From positions 124,001 to 188,000 of the forward strand of contig JAFECT010000002.1 in assembly GCA_018241995.1 (NCBI GenBank): a stretch of 64,000 nt of DNA, given 5' to 3'. A program made the translations under genes and the position numbers. The stretch comes from Pseudomonadota bacterium. GTDB lineage: Bacteria; Pseudomonadota; Alphaproteobacteria; Caulobacterales; Caulobacteraceae. Of this stretch, positions 10,575 through 20,705 are shown piece by piece (positions within the stretch are counted from its first letter, which is position 1; every line of letters begins with the position of its first letter). The notes under the pieces are model-generated. The model made no database searches. It had not been told where the DNA came from and worked only from the letters and a program-made list of their open reading frames with translations.

Positions 10575-13500
10575 ATGAGCGACGCGAACGACAATGACGG
10601 CAAGCCGGCCGGCGGCGCCCCTGCGGGTGGCCGTGCGCCCTTGACCCTGAAGCCCCGGGCCGCCGGCTCGGTGAGCACCGGCGTGGTGCGCCAGAGCTTC
10701 AGCCACGGGCGGTCCAAGACGGTGGTGGTGGAGACCAAGCGCCGCCGCACCGACGCGCCCGGCGCGCCCGCGGCCGCCGAGAAACACCCGGCCTTCGATC
10801 TTAAGCCGCGTCCGCGTCCGGAAACCCCTGCGCCTGCGCCCGCCGCCCCGCGTGAGCCGCAGCCGACGGGCGGCCTCTCCGCGGAGGAGATGGAAGCGCG
10901 CCGCCGCGCCATCGACACCGCGCGCCAGGAGCAGGAACGCCGCGACGCCGAACAGCGCGCCATCGACGCCCAGCGCCGCGCCGAGGAAGAGGCCCGCCGC
11001 GCCGCCGAGGCCGCGCGCATCGCCGCCGAGGCGCCCAAGGCCGAGGCCCAACCGGCGCCTGCCGCCGAGGCTCCCAAGCCCGCCGCTACGCCCCAGCCGG
11101 AACGCCCGGCGTTCGTGCCTCGGGCTGCGCCCGAGCGGCCCGCCCCCACCTTCACCCCGCGCGAGCCCCGCCCCGAGGGCGGCCATCGCGGCGGCGACCG
11201 TCCGCAGCAGGGCGGCTACGGCCCGCGCGGCGATCGCCCGCAGGGCCAGGGCGGCTATGCCGCGCGCAGCGGCCCGGGCTTCGGCCCGCGCGGCGATCGT
11301 CCGCAGGGCCAAGGCTACGGCGCGCCCCGTGGCGACCGTCCTCCGCGTGAAGGCGGCGGCTACGGCGCCCCGCGCGGCGAAGGCGGCTATCGCGGCGCTG
11401 GCGACCGTGGTCCGCGTCCGGCCGGCGCCGCTGCGGGCGGCGAGACTGTCCGTTATTCCGCGCTGAGTCCTCGCCCCGCGCCTGGCGCTCCCCGTCCGGG
11501 CGGCCCTCGCCCCGGCGGCCCGCGCCCGCCGGCTGCGGGCGCGCCCCCGGCCGGCCCTGAAGTCACCCGCCCCACCCGCGGCGCGCCGATGGCTCGTCCG
11601 GGCGATCGCCGCGACGACGACCGCGGCCGCAAGGTCGGCTCGGGCGATCCCGGCAAGGCCGTCTCGCGCACCAAGGGCGAACCCAAGCGCCGCGAAGGCC
11701 GCCTGACCATCCAGGCCGTGGCCGGCGATGGCGACACCGCCGAGCGGATGCGCTCGCTGGCCTCGGTCCGGCGCGCCCGCGAACGCGAGAAGGAAAAGCG
11801 CAAGGGCGGGGTCGCCGAAGCGCCTCGCGTGGCCCGCGAAGTCGTGATTCCCGACGTCATCACCGTGCAGGAGCTGTCCAACCGGATGGCGGTGCGCGGC
11901 GTCGACATCATCAAGTTCCTGATGCGTCAGGGCATGATGCTGAAGATCAACGATGTGATCGACAACGACACCGCCGAACTGGTGGCCACCGACTTTGGCC
12001 ACACCGTCAAGCGCGTGTCGGAAGCGGACGTCGAAGAAGGCTTCATCGACAGCCACGACGCCGACGAAGACATGGTTCCGCGCCCGCCGGTCGTGGCGGT
12101 CATGGGCCACGTCGACCACGGCAAGACCTCGCTGCTGGATGCGCTGCGCACCACCGACGTGGCGGCGGGCGAAGCCGGCGGCATCACCCAGCACATCGGC
12201 GCCTACCAGGTGCGCCTGCCCGACGGTCAGCGCGTGTCGTTCCTCGACACCCCGGGCCACGCGGCCTTCTCGGCCATGCGGGCGCGCGGCGCCAACGTGA
12301 CCGACATCGTGGTGCTGGTGGTGGCGGCCGACGACGGGGTCATGCCCCAGACGGTCGAGGCCATCAATCACGCCAAGGCCGCCGGCGCGCCGATCATCGT
12401 GGCGATCAACAAGATCGACAAGCCCGACGCCGATCCGACCCGGGTGATCAACGAGCTGCTCCAGCACGAGATCGTGGCGGAATCGCTCGGCGGCGACACC
12501 CAGATGATCGAGGTCTCCGCCACCAAGCGCATGGGCCTGGATCACCTGATCGACGCCATCCTGGTGCAGGCCGAGGTCATGGACCTGCGCGCCAATCCGG
12601 ATCGTTCGGCCGAGGGCGTGGTCATCGAGGCCAAGCTCGACAAGGGCCGCGGCCCGGTCGCCACCGTCCTGGTCAAGCGCGGCACGCTCAAGCGCGGCGA
12701 CATCGTCGTGGCCGGCGATGCCTGGGGCCGCGTGCGCGCCCTGATGAACGAGCGCAGCGAACAGGTGCAGACCGCCGGCCCGTCCGAGCCGGTCGAGATC
12801 CTGGGCCTGGATTCCGCGCCGGAGCCGGGCGTCCAGCTCGCCGTCGTGGAAGACGAGGCGCGCGCTCGCGAGCTGACCGAATACCGCGAGCGCAAGCGTC
12901 GCGAAAAGTCGGTGATCCCGTCGGTTGCGGCCGGCGCTTCTCTGGCCGACCTGATGTCCAAGCTGCAGGACAAGAAGCTCAAGGAACTGCCGCTGATCAT
13001 CAAGGCGGACGTGCAGGGCTCGGCCGAGGCCATCGTGGGCTCGCTGGCCAAGCTGGCCACCGACGAGGTGCGCGCGCGGATCATCCTGTCGGGCGTCGGC
13101 GGCATCAACGAGAGCGACGTGCTGCTGGCCAAGGGCGCCAACTCGCCGATCATCGGCTTCAACGTCCGCGCTTCGAAGCAGGCGCGCGACCTGGCCGAAC
13201 GTGAGGGCGTGGAGATCCGCTACTACGCGATCATCTACGACCTGATCGACGACCTGAAGGGCGTCATGTCGGGCATGCTGGCTCCGATCCAGCGCGAGAC
13301 CTTCCTCGGCAACGCGGAAGTGCTGGAAGCCTTCGACATCTCCAAGATCGGCCGCGTGGCCGGCTGTCGGGTCACCGAGGGCTCGGTGCGCCGCGGCGCC
13401 AAGGTCCGCATCGTCCGCGACGACGTGGTCATCCAGGAAATGGGCACGCTGCAGACGCTCAAGCGCTTCAAGGACGACGTCAACGAGGTCGTGGTCGGCC

Positions 13501-13595
13501 AGGAATGCGGCATGAGCTTCGCCAACTTCCAGGACATCAAGAAGGGCGACCTGATTGAGTGCTTCACGGTCGAGGAAGTGAAGCGTTCGCTGTAA
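10575..13595 (+). CDS. infB: Translation initiation factor IF-2
   Basis: GTPase that brings initiator fMet-tRNA to the 30S subunit. It has 1006 residues. A long disordered N-terminal region (about residues 1-330) is Ala/Arg/Glu-rich, then Gly/Arg/Asp/Pro-rich with repeated GDRPQ and YGAPRG units. The G domain follows: [14 protein letters not shown] (G1), [11 protein letters not shown] (G3) and [10 protein letters not shown] (G4), then domains II-IV ending [17 protein letters not shown]. The ATG is preceded by GAGCGG. A strong terminator lies just after the stop. Confidence 0.97.
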   Translation: MSDANDNDGKPAGGAPAGGRAPLTLKPRAAGSVSTGVVRQSFSHGRSKTVVVETKRRRTDAPGAPAAAEKHPAFDLKPRPRPETPAPAPAAPREPQPTGGLSAEEMEARRRAIDTARQEQERRDAEQRAIDAQRRAEEEARRAAEAARIAAEAPKAEAQPAPAAEAPKPAATPQPERPAFVPRAAPERPAPTFTPREPRPEGGHRGGDRPQQGGYGPRGDRPQGQGGYAARSGPGFGPRGDRPQGQGYGAPRGDRPPREGGGYGAPRGEGGYRGAGDRGPRPAGAAAGGETVRYSALSPRPAPGAPRPGGPRPGGPRPPAAGAPPAGPEVTRPTRGAPMARPGDRRDDDRGRKVGSGDPGKAVSRTKGEPKRREGRLTIQAVAGDGDTAERMRSLASVRRAREREKEKRKGGVAEAPRVAREVVIPDVITVQELSNRMAVRGVDIIKFLMRQGMMLKINDVIDNDTAELVATDFGHTVKRVSEADVEEGFIDSHDADEDMVPRPPVVAVMGHVDHGKTSLLDALRTTDVAAGEAGGITQHIGAYQVRLPDGQRVSFLDTPGHAAFSAMRARGANVTDIVVLVVAADDGVMPQTVEAINHAKAAGAPIIVAINKIDKPDADPTRVINELLQHEIVAESLGGDTQMIEVSATKRMGLDHLIDAILVQAEVMDLRANPDRSAEGVVIEAKLDKGRGPVATVLVKRGTLKRGDIVVAGDAWGRVRALMNERSEQVQTAGPSEPVEILGLDSAPEPGVQLAVVEDEARARELTEYRERKRREKSVIPSVAAGASLADLMSKLQDKKLKELPLIIKADVQGSAEAIVGSLAKLATDEVRARIILSGVGGINESDVLLAKGANSPIIGFNVRASKQARDLAEREGVEIRYYAIIYDLIDDLKGVMSGMLAPIQRETFLGNAEVLEAFDISKIGRVAGCRVTEGSVRRGAKVRIVRDDVVIQEMGTLQTLKRFKDDVNEVVVGQECGMSFANFQDIKKGDLIECFTVEEVKRSL

Positions 13596-13599
13596 GAAC

Positions 13600-13628
13600 A
13601 AGGCGGAGCGTCGCGCTCCGCCTTTTTT
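13600..13628 (+). terminator. Intrinsic terminator after infB
   Basis: An 11-bp perfect stem AAGGCGGAGCG / CGCTCCGCCTT with loop TCG runs into six T. It ends the rimP-infB transcript and separates it from the accessory genes before rbfA. Confidence 0.92.
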
Positions 13629-13686
13629 CTGCTCCGTTCGGCGGGGTAGGGGCCTCTCGTCGGATTTCGAGTTCGGGGGTTCTGTC

Positions 13687-14223
13687 ATGCGCCTTGCCGC
13701 GCTTTCCATCGCCACGGCCGCCACGCTCGCGGCGGGCGCCGCCCAGGCGGAAAACCTGCGCTATTTCACCTATGAGCCCGACTCCGAGGCCGCGCGCTAT
13801 CGCACCCAGGACATCACCTTCGTGGTCAAGCCGGGACTGCTGAACGCGCGGGTGCTCAAGATCTACCGCAAGCGCGGCGACGACATGGACCTGCACGGCG
13901 CGGGCCAGCTTTCGACCGGCCAGCTGGCCCAGGCCCTGCCGGACGAGCCGGAGCTGTGGAACCTGAAACTCTACGAAGTCGACGACCAGCAGGGCGCTGG
14001 CTTCGCGCGGGGTTCCTGCAAGGGCGCCCAGCATGCCTGGCTCGCCTTCAAGGCCCTGAAGCCGTACCAGGACCTGAAGATGTACGTCGTGACCTACGAC
14101 CCGGCCTCCAAGTCCGCGACCCTGTGCGAGACCCTAGCCTATCGCTGGCGCGGCGAGTGGAAGCTGCCGGAGCGCAAGAGCGACCTGGGCCAGGAGCCCG
14201 GCGGCCCCAGCGACCACCGCTAG
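13687..14223 (+). CDS. Exported protein of unknown function
   Basis: The protein has 178 residues. It begins with a clear Sec signal peptide (MRLAALSIATAATLAAGAAQA, cleavage after AQA), so the mature protein should be periplasmic. The mature part has two cysteines (in GSCKGAQHAW and ATLCETLAYRW) that could form a disulfide, and no catalytic motif I recognise. It follows the infB terminator and so probably has its own promoter. I do not recognise the family. Confidence 0.75.
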   Translation: MRLAALSIATAATLAAGAAQAENLRYFTYEPDSEAARYRTQDITFVVKPGLLNARVLKIYRKRGDDMDLHGAGQLSTGQLAQALPDEPELWNLKLYEVDDQQGAGFARGSCKGAQHAWLAFKALKPYQDLKMYVVTYDPASKSATLCETLAYRWRGEWKLPERKSDLGQEPGGPSDHR

Positions 14224-14280
14224 TCTTTCCCAAGCGCGCAATCGGCGGCTAAGGTCGCGGCCTCGCGTTCAGAGGTCCCG

Positions 14281-15711
14281 ATGCGCCGCTTGCTGATTTC
14301 CGCCGCCGTGGCGGCCCTTCTCGCTGTTCCCGGCCTGGCTGCGGCCGCGCCGCCGCCTGCCGCAGTCCAGGCGCCGGCGCCCGGTCTGTCCGCCGCCGAC
14401 CAGACCCTGATCGACAAGGGCGCCGCCGAGGTCCTGGCCAAGACCGGCGTGCCGTCCGCCTCCATCGCGGTCGTGAAGGACGGACGCATCGCCTATGTCC
14501 ACGCCTACGGCCAGGGCCGGCTCGACCCGGCCACACCCGCCAATCCGGCCATGCGCTACGGCATCGGCTCGATCTCCAAGCAGTTCGCCGCCACCGCGAT
14601 CCTGATGCTGGCCGAGGACGGCAAGCTTCGCCTTGACGATCCGGTGGGCAAGTACGTGCCGAACCTGACCGACGGCGACCGCATCACCATCCGCCAGGTG
14701 CTGAGCCATACCTCAGGGTATCGCGACTACTGGCCCCAGGACTATGTGATGGAGGAGATGCTGCATCCGACCACGCCGCAGCACATCCTCGACAAGTGGG
14801 CGCGCATCCCGCTCGACTTCCAGCCGGGCGACCAGTGGCAGTACTCCAACACCGGCTACACCATCGCCGGCCTGATCGTGGAGAAGGTCTCGGGCAAGCC
14901 GTACATGGCCTTCGTGCGCGAGCGCATGTTCGCGCCGCTCGGCATGACCTCGGCTACCGAGGACGACACCAAGCCGCTCAGCGCCACCGATGCGCGCGGC
15001 TACATGCGCTATGCGCTGGGGCCGCTGCACCCGGCGCCCAAGGAGGGCGCGGGCTGGCTCTACGCCATGGGCGGGCTGGCCATGACCGCCGAGGATCTGG
15101 CCCGCTGGGACCTCGGCCAGCTGCAGCAGCGCCTGATGAAGCCCGACAGCTACGCTCAGCAGTTCGCCGAGGTGAAGCTGAACAACGGCAAGGGCTCCGG
15201 CTACGGCCTGGGCGTCTCGGTGAAGGATTTCAACGGCAAGCGCGAGATCGAGCACGGCGGCGAGATTTCCGGCTTCCTGTCGGAGAACCGGGTCTATCCG
15301 GATCAGGGGGCCGCCATCGTGGTCCTGACCAGCGCCGACTTCGGCGGGGCGCAGAACGCTATCGCCAACCGCATCGAAGCGGTGCTGTTCCCGAGCGCCG
15401 ACAAGGGCCAGCCCGCCCAGACGGCGGTCGCTCGCGCCCTGTTCGACGACCTGCGCGCCGGCCACATCGACCGGGCGCGCTTCACGCCGAACGCCAACGC
15501 CTATTTCTCGGATGAGGCGCTGAAGGACTTCGCCTCCAGCATCGGCGCGCTGGGTGAGCCGACCGGCTTCGTGCAGCGCTCCTCGACGCTGCGCGGCGGC
15601 ATGACGTCGGAGGTCTATCGCGTGACCTACCCGAGCCGGACGCTGACCATCATCATGCGCGCCTATCCGGACGGGAAGGTCGAGCAGTTCCTCGTCCAGC
15701 CCGCCGACTGA
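14281..15711 (+). CDS. Serine hydrolase, beta-lactamase class C / PBP-like
   Basis: Exported enzyme of 476 residues with an N-terminal signal peptide ending in GLAAAA. The penicillin-recognising serine hydrolase motifs are complete: SISK (nucleophile Ser97, Lys100), YSN at 188-190 and HGG at 325-327. A C-terminal domain of about 100 residues follows the catalytic part. Such proteins include esterases, D-aminopeptidases and peptidoglycan hydrolases as well as class C beta-lactamases, so resistance should not be assumed. The next gene starts 4 bases after the stop. Confidence 0.88.
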   Translation: MRRLLISAAVAALLAVPGLAAAAPPPAAVQAPAPGLSAADQTLIDKGAAEVLAKTGVPSASIAVVKDGRIAYVHAYGQGRLDPATPANPAMRYGIGSISKQFAATAILMLAEDGKLRLDDPVGKYVPNLTDGDRITIRQVLSHTSGYRDYWPQDYVMEEMLHPTTPQHILDKWARIPLDFQPGDQWQYSNTGYTIAGLIVEKVSGKPYMAFVRERMFAPLGMTSATEDDTKPLSATDARGYMRYALGPLHPAPKEGAGWLYAMGGLAMTAEDLARWDLGQLQQRLMKPDSYAQQFAEVKLNNGKGSGYGLGVSVKDFNGKREIEHGGEISGFLSENRVYPDQGAAIVVLTSADFGGAQNAIANRIEAVLFPSADKGQPAQTAVARALFDDLRAGHIDRARFTPNANAYFSDEALKDFASSIGALGEPTGFVQRSSTLRGGMTSEVYRVTYPSRTLTIIMRAYPDGKVEQFLVQPAD

Positions 15712-15715
15712 GCCG

Positions 15716-16474
15716 ATGGCGCGGCGGCGGGGCAAGGCGATAGCAGGGGCGGCTCTGACGGCGGCGCTGCTCGCCGCCTGCGACCGCAAACCCGCCGCCC
15801 CCGCCGCGCCGGATCCGGTCGCCGCCGAGCGCCAGGTCGCTCAGGCGGCTGCGGCCACGCCGGAGCTGGAGGCCGCCTTCCTCGCCGCCTTCGGCCAGAA
15901 GTCGCCGGCGACCCGCACCGTCGACCGGGAAGGCGAAAAGGTCACCCTGGTCTATCGCCCGCTGAAGCTGCTGACCCTCGGCGACCGGCTGGTGCTGGTC
16001 GCCGGCGGCCGGGTCAACGAGGGCTGCCACCTTTGCGTCGGTTCACTCGCCGTCGCCTATCTGCGCAAAGGGGCGACGGGTTTCACCGCCGAGGGCTTCT
16101 GGCCCGAAATCGCCGACGGCGAGACCTGGGGCGAGCCGCCGATGTGGCGGCTGCGCGAGGACCTGTTCCCCAATCCGGCCCTTGAGGCGCGAGGCGGCGG
16201 GACCCAGTCCGGCTGCACCTTCGAGCAGGCCGACCTGATCGAATTGACCCCAGAAAAGCCGGTGGTGCGGGCCCGCTCGATCCTGACCGGCTATGACGGC
16301 AGCGGCGAGGGGGAGGGCCGCGGCCGCAGCATCGACGCCACCCTCAAGCCGCTGACGCCCGGCAAGGCCTTCGCCGTGGACTATTCCGGCGCGGTCAGGA
16401 CCAGCGTGGTCTGGCGCCGCGTGGGAGAGGCCTACGCCGCCACCGGCCAATATCCGCCGCTCCCCGCCTGCTGA
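15716..16474 (+). CDS. Putative lipoprotein of unknown function
   Basis: The protein has 252 residues. The N terminus has Arg residues, a hydrophobic stretch and the lipobox LLAAC (Cys at about residue 22), so it is predicted to be lipidated by Lgt and Lnt. A Pro/Ala linker precedes the folded part, which contains three further cysteines (VNEGCHLCVG, TQSGCTFEQ). It lies 4 bases after the serine hydrolase and is probably in its transcript. No enzymatic motif is recognised. Confidence 0.75.
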   Translation: MARRRGKAIAGAALTAALLAACDRKPAAPAAPDPVAAERQVAQAAAATPELEAAFLAAFGQKSPATRTVDREGEKVTLVYRPLKLLTLGDRLVLVAGGRVNEGCHLCVGSLAVAYLRKGATGFTAEGFWPEIADGETWGEPPMWRLREDLFPNPALEARGGGTQSGCTFEQADLIELTPEKPVVRARSILTGYDGSGEGEGRGRSIDATLKPLTPGKAFAVDYSGAVRTSVVWRRVGEAYAATGQYPPLPAC

Positions 16475-16543
16475 GGCGCATTTCGCGGCGAGGGCGCCAC
16501 GGTCGCCGGCAAAGCGCGGGAGACCCGCCACAGCGAAGCCGCT

Positions 16544-17272
16544 ATGCGTATACTGCACGCCTTGAGAGGGGCGGGGTGCGGCGTGCGCAGGCGTGTGATC
16601 ATTGCGGCCTTGCTCACCCTGGCGCTGGTCGCAACGCCCTTCCTGGTAAGGTTGCCGGGCGATGTGGCGCTATTCCCCGCGAAGGCCGGGGAGGCGACGG
16701 TGACCGCCTATGTCGTCGACAACGGCTTCCATACCAATGTGGTCCTGCCGGCCGAAGTCATCCGCGCCCACGGCGGCCCTATGGCCGAGGCCCGGGCGGC
16801 CACCGCGCCAGGCGCCTGGATCCAGATCGGCTGGGGCGACACCAAGTTCTACATGGACCCGGCCCCGATCTCGCACCGCCTGCCCGACGGCGCGCGGGCC
16901 TTCTTCGCGGCCCACAACCCTTCCGCGGTGATGCTGGAGCCGCTGCAGGCACGGCCGGACCGGCTCTGGACCACCGGCGTGCGCCGCCTGGAGCTCAGCC
17001 GCGCCGGGACCGAGCGCCTGTTGTCGCGCGCCGACGCCTCTTTCGCGCTCAGGGCGGGCCACATCCAGCCCGTGTTCGGCCCGGACACTCAGGACGCGCG
17101 CTTCTTCAAGAGCCGCGAGGCGTTCAGTATCCTGCACCTCTGCAACCACTGGACCTCGGCCTTGCTGCATGCCGCGGGCCTCTCGACGAGACCGCTGCTG
17201 GACACGGTCTCGGCAGGCGTCATGCTGGACGTGGCGGACGCTCAACTGGACAGGGCGCCCAAGGCCCGGTAA
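16544..17272 (+). CDS. DUF2459 / TIGR02117-family protein
   Basis: The protein has 242 residues with an N-terminal membrane anchor or signal (VIIAALLTLALVATPFLV). The segments YVVDNGFHTNVVLPAEVI, WIQIGWGDTKFY and LHLCNHWTSALLHAAGL are hallmarks of this conserved, uncharacterised family. The Cys/His/Asn positions in these motifs suggest an NlpC/P60-like cysteine-hydrolase fold, but that is inference. The gene stands alone, 69 bases after the lipoprotein gene. Confidence 0.8.
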   Translation: MRILHALRGAGCGVRRRVIIAALLTLALVATPFLVRLPGDVALFPAKAGEATVTAYVVDNGFHTNVVLPAEVIRAHGGPMAEARAATAPGAWIQIGWGDTKFYMDPAPISHRLPDGARAFFAAHNPSAVMLEPLQARPDRLWTTGVRRLELSRAGTERLLSRADASFALRAGHIQPVFGPDTQDARFFKSREAFSILHLCNHWTSALLHAAGLSTRPLLDTVSAGVMLDVADAQLDRAPKAR

Positions 17273-17347
17273 GCCGCGCGGCTCATTGCGACGACGATCG
17301 ATCGTCTGAAGCCCGCGTCCGATCCGCGGGAGACGAGGGAGATCACC

Positions 17348-18991
17348 ATGACCGACACCCAGACCATGTCCTCCTCCATGGAAGCCGTGCGCGCCGCCGA
17401 AGGCGCCCTGGCCTTCAACGATATGGCCTCCGCGCTCACGATCGCGGTAGAGGCGGTCAAGGCCGGCGCCGACCATCCTTTGCTGCTGAACCTCGCCGCC
17501 CACAGCCTCGAGACCCAGCACCGCTATGCGGAGGCGGTCGAGCTCCTGGAACGGGCGCTGGAGCAGGCGCCCGATGATCTGAACCTGCTGTGCGCGCTGG
17601 GCCTGTGCCTCTCGCGCAGCGGGCGGCGCGAGGCCTCGCTTGCCGCCTTCGACGCGGTGCTGCAGGTCCAGCCCGATTTTGCTCCGGCCCACTACGGCAA
17701 GGGGTCGGCCTTCGAGCTTCTGGGCGACCTGGACGGCGCGCGCCGTCACTACGAGGCTGCGGCAGGGCTGTTCCCCGGCTATGCCGAGCCGCTGGGCGGC
17801 CTGGCGTCCCTGGCGGCTCGTCGCGGCGATGTTGCGGAGGCGCGCAGTCTGGCCGAGCGCGCCCTGGCCGTCGACCCGAGCCTGACGGTCGCGCGCATCG
17901 CCCTGGCTTCGGCCCGGCTCGGGGAGAAGGACTTGGCCGGCGCCGAGGCCGCCGCGCGTGACCTGTTGGCCGACCCGCGCCTCGATCCCACCGATCGGCC
18001 AATGGTCCAGGCCCTGCTGGGCGATGCGCTGGACGGCCAGGACCGCGCCGCCGAAGCCTTCGCGGCCTACGCCGCCGGCAATGCTGAATCGCGCGAACAG
18101 CACCGCGCCGAATACGAGGGCGAGGGGGTCGAGACCCACCTGCAGCTGGTGCGCCGCATCGAAGCCTTTCTGAACGGCCTGAAGCCCGGTGACTGGGCGC
18201 CGGAGCGGGTCGAGGACGAGGGCATGGGCGCGCGCGCCCACGTGTTCCTGATCGGCTTCCCCCGCTCGGGCACCACCCTGCTCGAGCAGATCATCGCCAC
18301 CCACCCGGACGTGGTGTCCCTGGAAGAGCGTCCGACGCTCGAGGACGCCGATGCGGCCTATCTGATCGAGCCTGACGGCCTGGGTCGCCTGGCCAGGGCC
18401 TCGGCGAGCGAGCTCTCCGACCTCCAGCGCCGCTACTGGGCGCGGGTGGCCGACTACGGCGTCGATCCGGCGGGGAAGGTGTTCATCGACAAGCTGCCGC
18501 TGAACACGGTGAAGCTCTCAATCATCAACGCCCTGTTCCCTAAGGCCAAGGTGCTGTTCGCTCTCCGCGACCCGCGTGACGTGGTGCTGAGCTGCTTCCG
18601 GCGCGCCTTCGGCATGAACCCGGCCATGTACCAGTTCACCAGCCTGGAGGGCACGGCGACCTTCTACGACGCGGTGATGCGGCTGGAGCAGGTGTCGGCC
18701 GAGCGCACGCCGGTGGAGATGGCCGAGGTCAGGTACGAGGACCTGATCGGGGACCTGGAAGGCGAGGCGCGCCAAGTGTGCGACTTCCTCGGTCTGGAAT
18801 GGACCGACGATCTGAAGGATTTCGCCGAGAAGTCGCGCGAGCGCACCATCCGCACCCCGAGCGCCAAGCAGGTGGCCCGCGGCCTCTATCGCGGCGACGG
18901 CCAGTGGCGCCGCTATGAGCAGGAGCTGGCGTCGGTCCTGCCCACCTTGAAGCCCTGGCTCAAGCGCTTCGGCTACGAGCCCGCGGAATGA
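17348..18991 (+). CDS. TPR-repeat sulfotransferase (first of tandem pair)
   Basis: The protein has 547 residues. About residues 15-260 are TPR helices (repeats such as AVELLERALEQAPDDLNLL). The C-terminal half is a PAPS-dependent sulfotransferase: the 5'-phosphosulfate loop FPRSGTTLLEQII (PRSGTT at 305-310) and the 3'-phosphate motif FALRDPRDVVLSCFRR. No signal peptide is visible, so it is probably cytoplasmic. The ATG has a good Shine-Dalgarno (GAGGGAGATCACC). A paralog overlaps its stop by 4 bases. The acceptor could be a polysaccharide, lipid or protein and is unknown. Confidence 0.9.
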   Translation: MTDTQTMSSSMEAVRAAEGALAFNDMASALTIAVEAVKAGADHPLLLNLAAHSLETQHRYAEAVELLERALEQAPDDLNLLCALGLCLSRSGRREASLAAFDAVLQVQPDFAPAHYGKGSAFELLGDLDGARRHYEAAAGLFPGYAEPLGGLASLAARRGDVAEARSLAERALAVDPSLTVARIALASARLGEKDLAGAEAAARDLLADPRLDPTDRPMVQALLGDALDGQDRAAEAFAAYAAGNAESREQHRAEYEGEGVETHLQLVRRIEAFLNGLKPGDWAPERVEDEGMGARAHVFLIGFPRSGTTLLEQIIATHPDVVSLEERPTLEDADAAYLIEPDGLGRLARASASELSDLQRRYWARVADYGVDPAGKVFIDKLPLNTVKLSIINALFPKAKVLFALRDPRDVVLSCFRRAFGMNPAMYQFTSLEGTATFYDAVMRLEQVSAERTPVEMAEVRYEDLIGDLEGEARQVCDFLGLEWTDDLKDFAEKSRERTIRTPSAKQVARGLYRGDGQWRRYEQELASVLPTLKPWLKRFGYEPAE

Positions 18992-20640
18992 CGGACGCTC
19001 CGAGCAACCCAGGCGCCCAGGCGCCCGAAGCGCAGCACCTGATGGCCGAGATCGGCGCGGCCCTGCGCGAGCAGGACATCCCCCGCGCGATCCAACTGGC
19101 CCGCGCGGCGCTGGATTTCGGCGTGACCAATCCGACCCTGCTGAGCCTGCGCTCGCTCGGCTTCGAGCAGCAGGGGAAGCTGGAGGAGGCCCTGGCCGAC
19201 CTGCAAGCCGCGCGCCGGCTTGCGCCCGACCGCTTCGATATCCTCAATGCGCTGGGCCTTTGCCTGATGCAGGCTGAGCGCTCACGCGAGGCCTTTGAGG
19301 CCTTCGACGCGGCCCTGGAGCTGCAGCCCGCCTTCGCCCCGGCGTGGTGCAACCGCGGCGTCGCCCAGGAGCACCTGGGCGAGCTGGAGGCGGCGCGCGA
19401 AAGCCACCTGAAGGCGGTGGAGCTGAAGCCCGACTTCGCCGAACCCCTGGCCAGCCTGGCCGCCATCGCCGTGCGCCGCCGCGACCTGGAAGGCGCCAAG
19501 GCCTTCGCCGCGCGCGCCCTGGCGCTGAATCCGCAGCACGGCAACGCCGTGATCGCCAAGGCTACCGCCGAGGTCCAGTCCGACGAGCCCGTGGCGGCCG
19601 AGACCGGGCTCAAGGCCCTGCTCAGTGGCCCACAGATCACGCCGTTCGACCGCGCCCATGCGCTGGGCGTGCTCGGCGACGCCCTGGACGCCCAGGACCG
19701 CACGGCCGAGGCGTTCCAGGCCTGGACCGACGGCAATCTGGTGATGCGCGATCTCTACAAGGCCCGCTTCGAGGGGCCGGGCGTGCAGACCCTGCCCATG
19801 ACCCTGAAGTGGCTGTCCAATCACTTCTCAGGCAGCGCCGCCGGCTGGGGCGGCCCCCGCCGCGCAGGTCCCGGGGCCGGAGAAAAGGCGCACGTGTTCC
19901 TGATGGGCTTCCCGCGCTCGGGCACCACGCTCCTGGAACAGGTCCTGGCCAGCCACCCGGAGGTGGTCAGCCTGGAAGAGCGCGAGACCCTGACCGAATC
20001 CGCCGTCGACTTCCTCTCCGACGAAGGCGGCCTGACCAGGCTCGCGGCCGCCTCGGTGGCTGACTTGGAGCCCTATCGCCGCGCCTATTGGGGCCGCGTG
20101 CGCGACGCGGGCGTGGGCGTCACGGGCAAGGTGTTCGTGGACAAGCTGCCGCTCAACACAATCAAGCTCCCGGTGATCGCCAAACTGTTCCCCGAGGCCA
20201 AGATCCTGTTCGCGGTGCGCGACCCGCGCGACGTGGTGCTGTCGGGCTTCCGCCATCGCTTCCGCATGAACGCCTCGATGTACGAGCTCCTGACCCTGGA
20301 AGGCGCCGCGCGGCTCTACGCCGGGGTGATGGACCTCGGTCAGCTCTATGCTGAGAAGCTGCAGATGAGTGCGCGCAGGCACCGTTACGAGGACCTGGTC
20401 ACCGACTTCGACACCGAGGTGAAGGCCATCTTCGCCTTCCTGGGCCTGCCCTGGCGCGACGAGGTGCGCAATTTCGCCGAGCGCGCCCGCGCGGGCCTTT
20501 CCGCCACGCCCTCGGCCGCGCAGGTGGCGCGCGGCCTCTACCGCGGCGACGGCCAGTGGCGTCGTTACGCACGCGAACTCGAACCGGCGATCGCGATCCT
20601 CAAGCCCTGGATCGAACGCTTCGGCTACGCCGGCGACTGA
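18988..20640 (+). CDS. TPR-repeat sulfotransferase (second of tandem pair)
   Basis: The protein has 550 residues with the same build as the upstream gene: TPR helices in the N-terminal half, then a sulfotransferase domain with FPRSGTTLLEQVL (PRSGTT at 309-314) and FAVRDPRDVVLSGFRH. The C-terminal SAAQVARGLYRGDGQWRRY stretch is nearly identical in both copies, so this is a tandem duplication. The N-terminal TPRs differ more, which suggests different partners or acceptors. The ATG overlaps the first copy's stop by 4 bases. rbfA follows after 65 bases. Confidence 0.9.
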   Translation: MTDAPSNPGAQAPEAQHLMAEIGAALREQDIPRAIQLARAALDFGVTNPTLLSLRSLGFEQQGKLEEALADLQAARRLAPDRFDILNALGLCLMQAERSREAFEAFDAALELQPAFAPAWCNRGVAQEHLGELEAARESHLKAVELKPDFAEPLASLAAIAVRRRDLEGAKAFAARALALNPQHGNAVIAKATAEVQSDEPVAAETGLKALLSGPQITPFDRAHALGVLGDALDAQDRTAEAFQAWTDGNLVMRDLYKARFEGPGVQTLPMTLKWLSNHFSGSAAGWGGPRRAGPGAGEKAHVFLMGFPRSGTTLLEQVLASHPEVVSLEERETLTESAVDFLSDEGGLTRLAAASVADLEPYRRAYWGRVRDAGVGVTGKVFVDKLPLNTIKLPVIAKLFPEAKILFAVRDPRDVVLSGFRHRFRMNASMYELLTLEGAARLYAGVMDLGQLYAEKLQMSARRHRYEDLVTDFDTEVKAIFAFLGLPWRDEVRNFAERARAGLSATPSAAQVARGLYRGDGQWRRYARELEPAIAILKPWIERFGYAGD

Positions 20641-20705
20641 GATACGGGCCTTTGAGGCCCCTCGCTACCCTATCAGGCCGCTCCCCCCGGCCCCGGATCA
20701 GACCC

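Noticed and set aside
10086..13724. A 1212-codon open frame antisense to infB
   Set aside because: It mirrors infB codon bias and has no domain, binding site or homology; GC-rich genes often leave long open antisense frames.
16670..18304. A 544-codon frame antisense to the DUF2459 and TPR-sulfotransferase genes
   Set aside because: Spans two real genes on the other strand and shows no recognisable domain.
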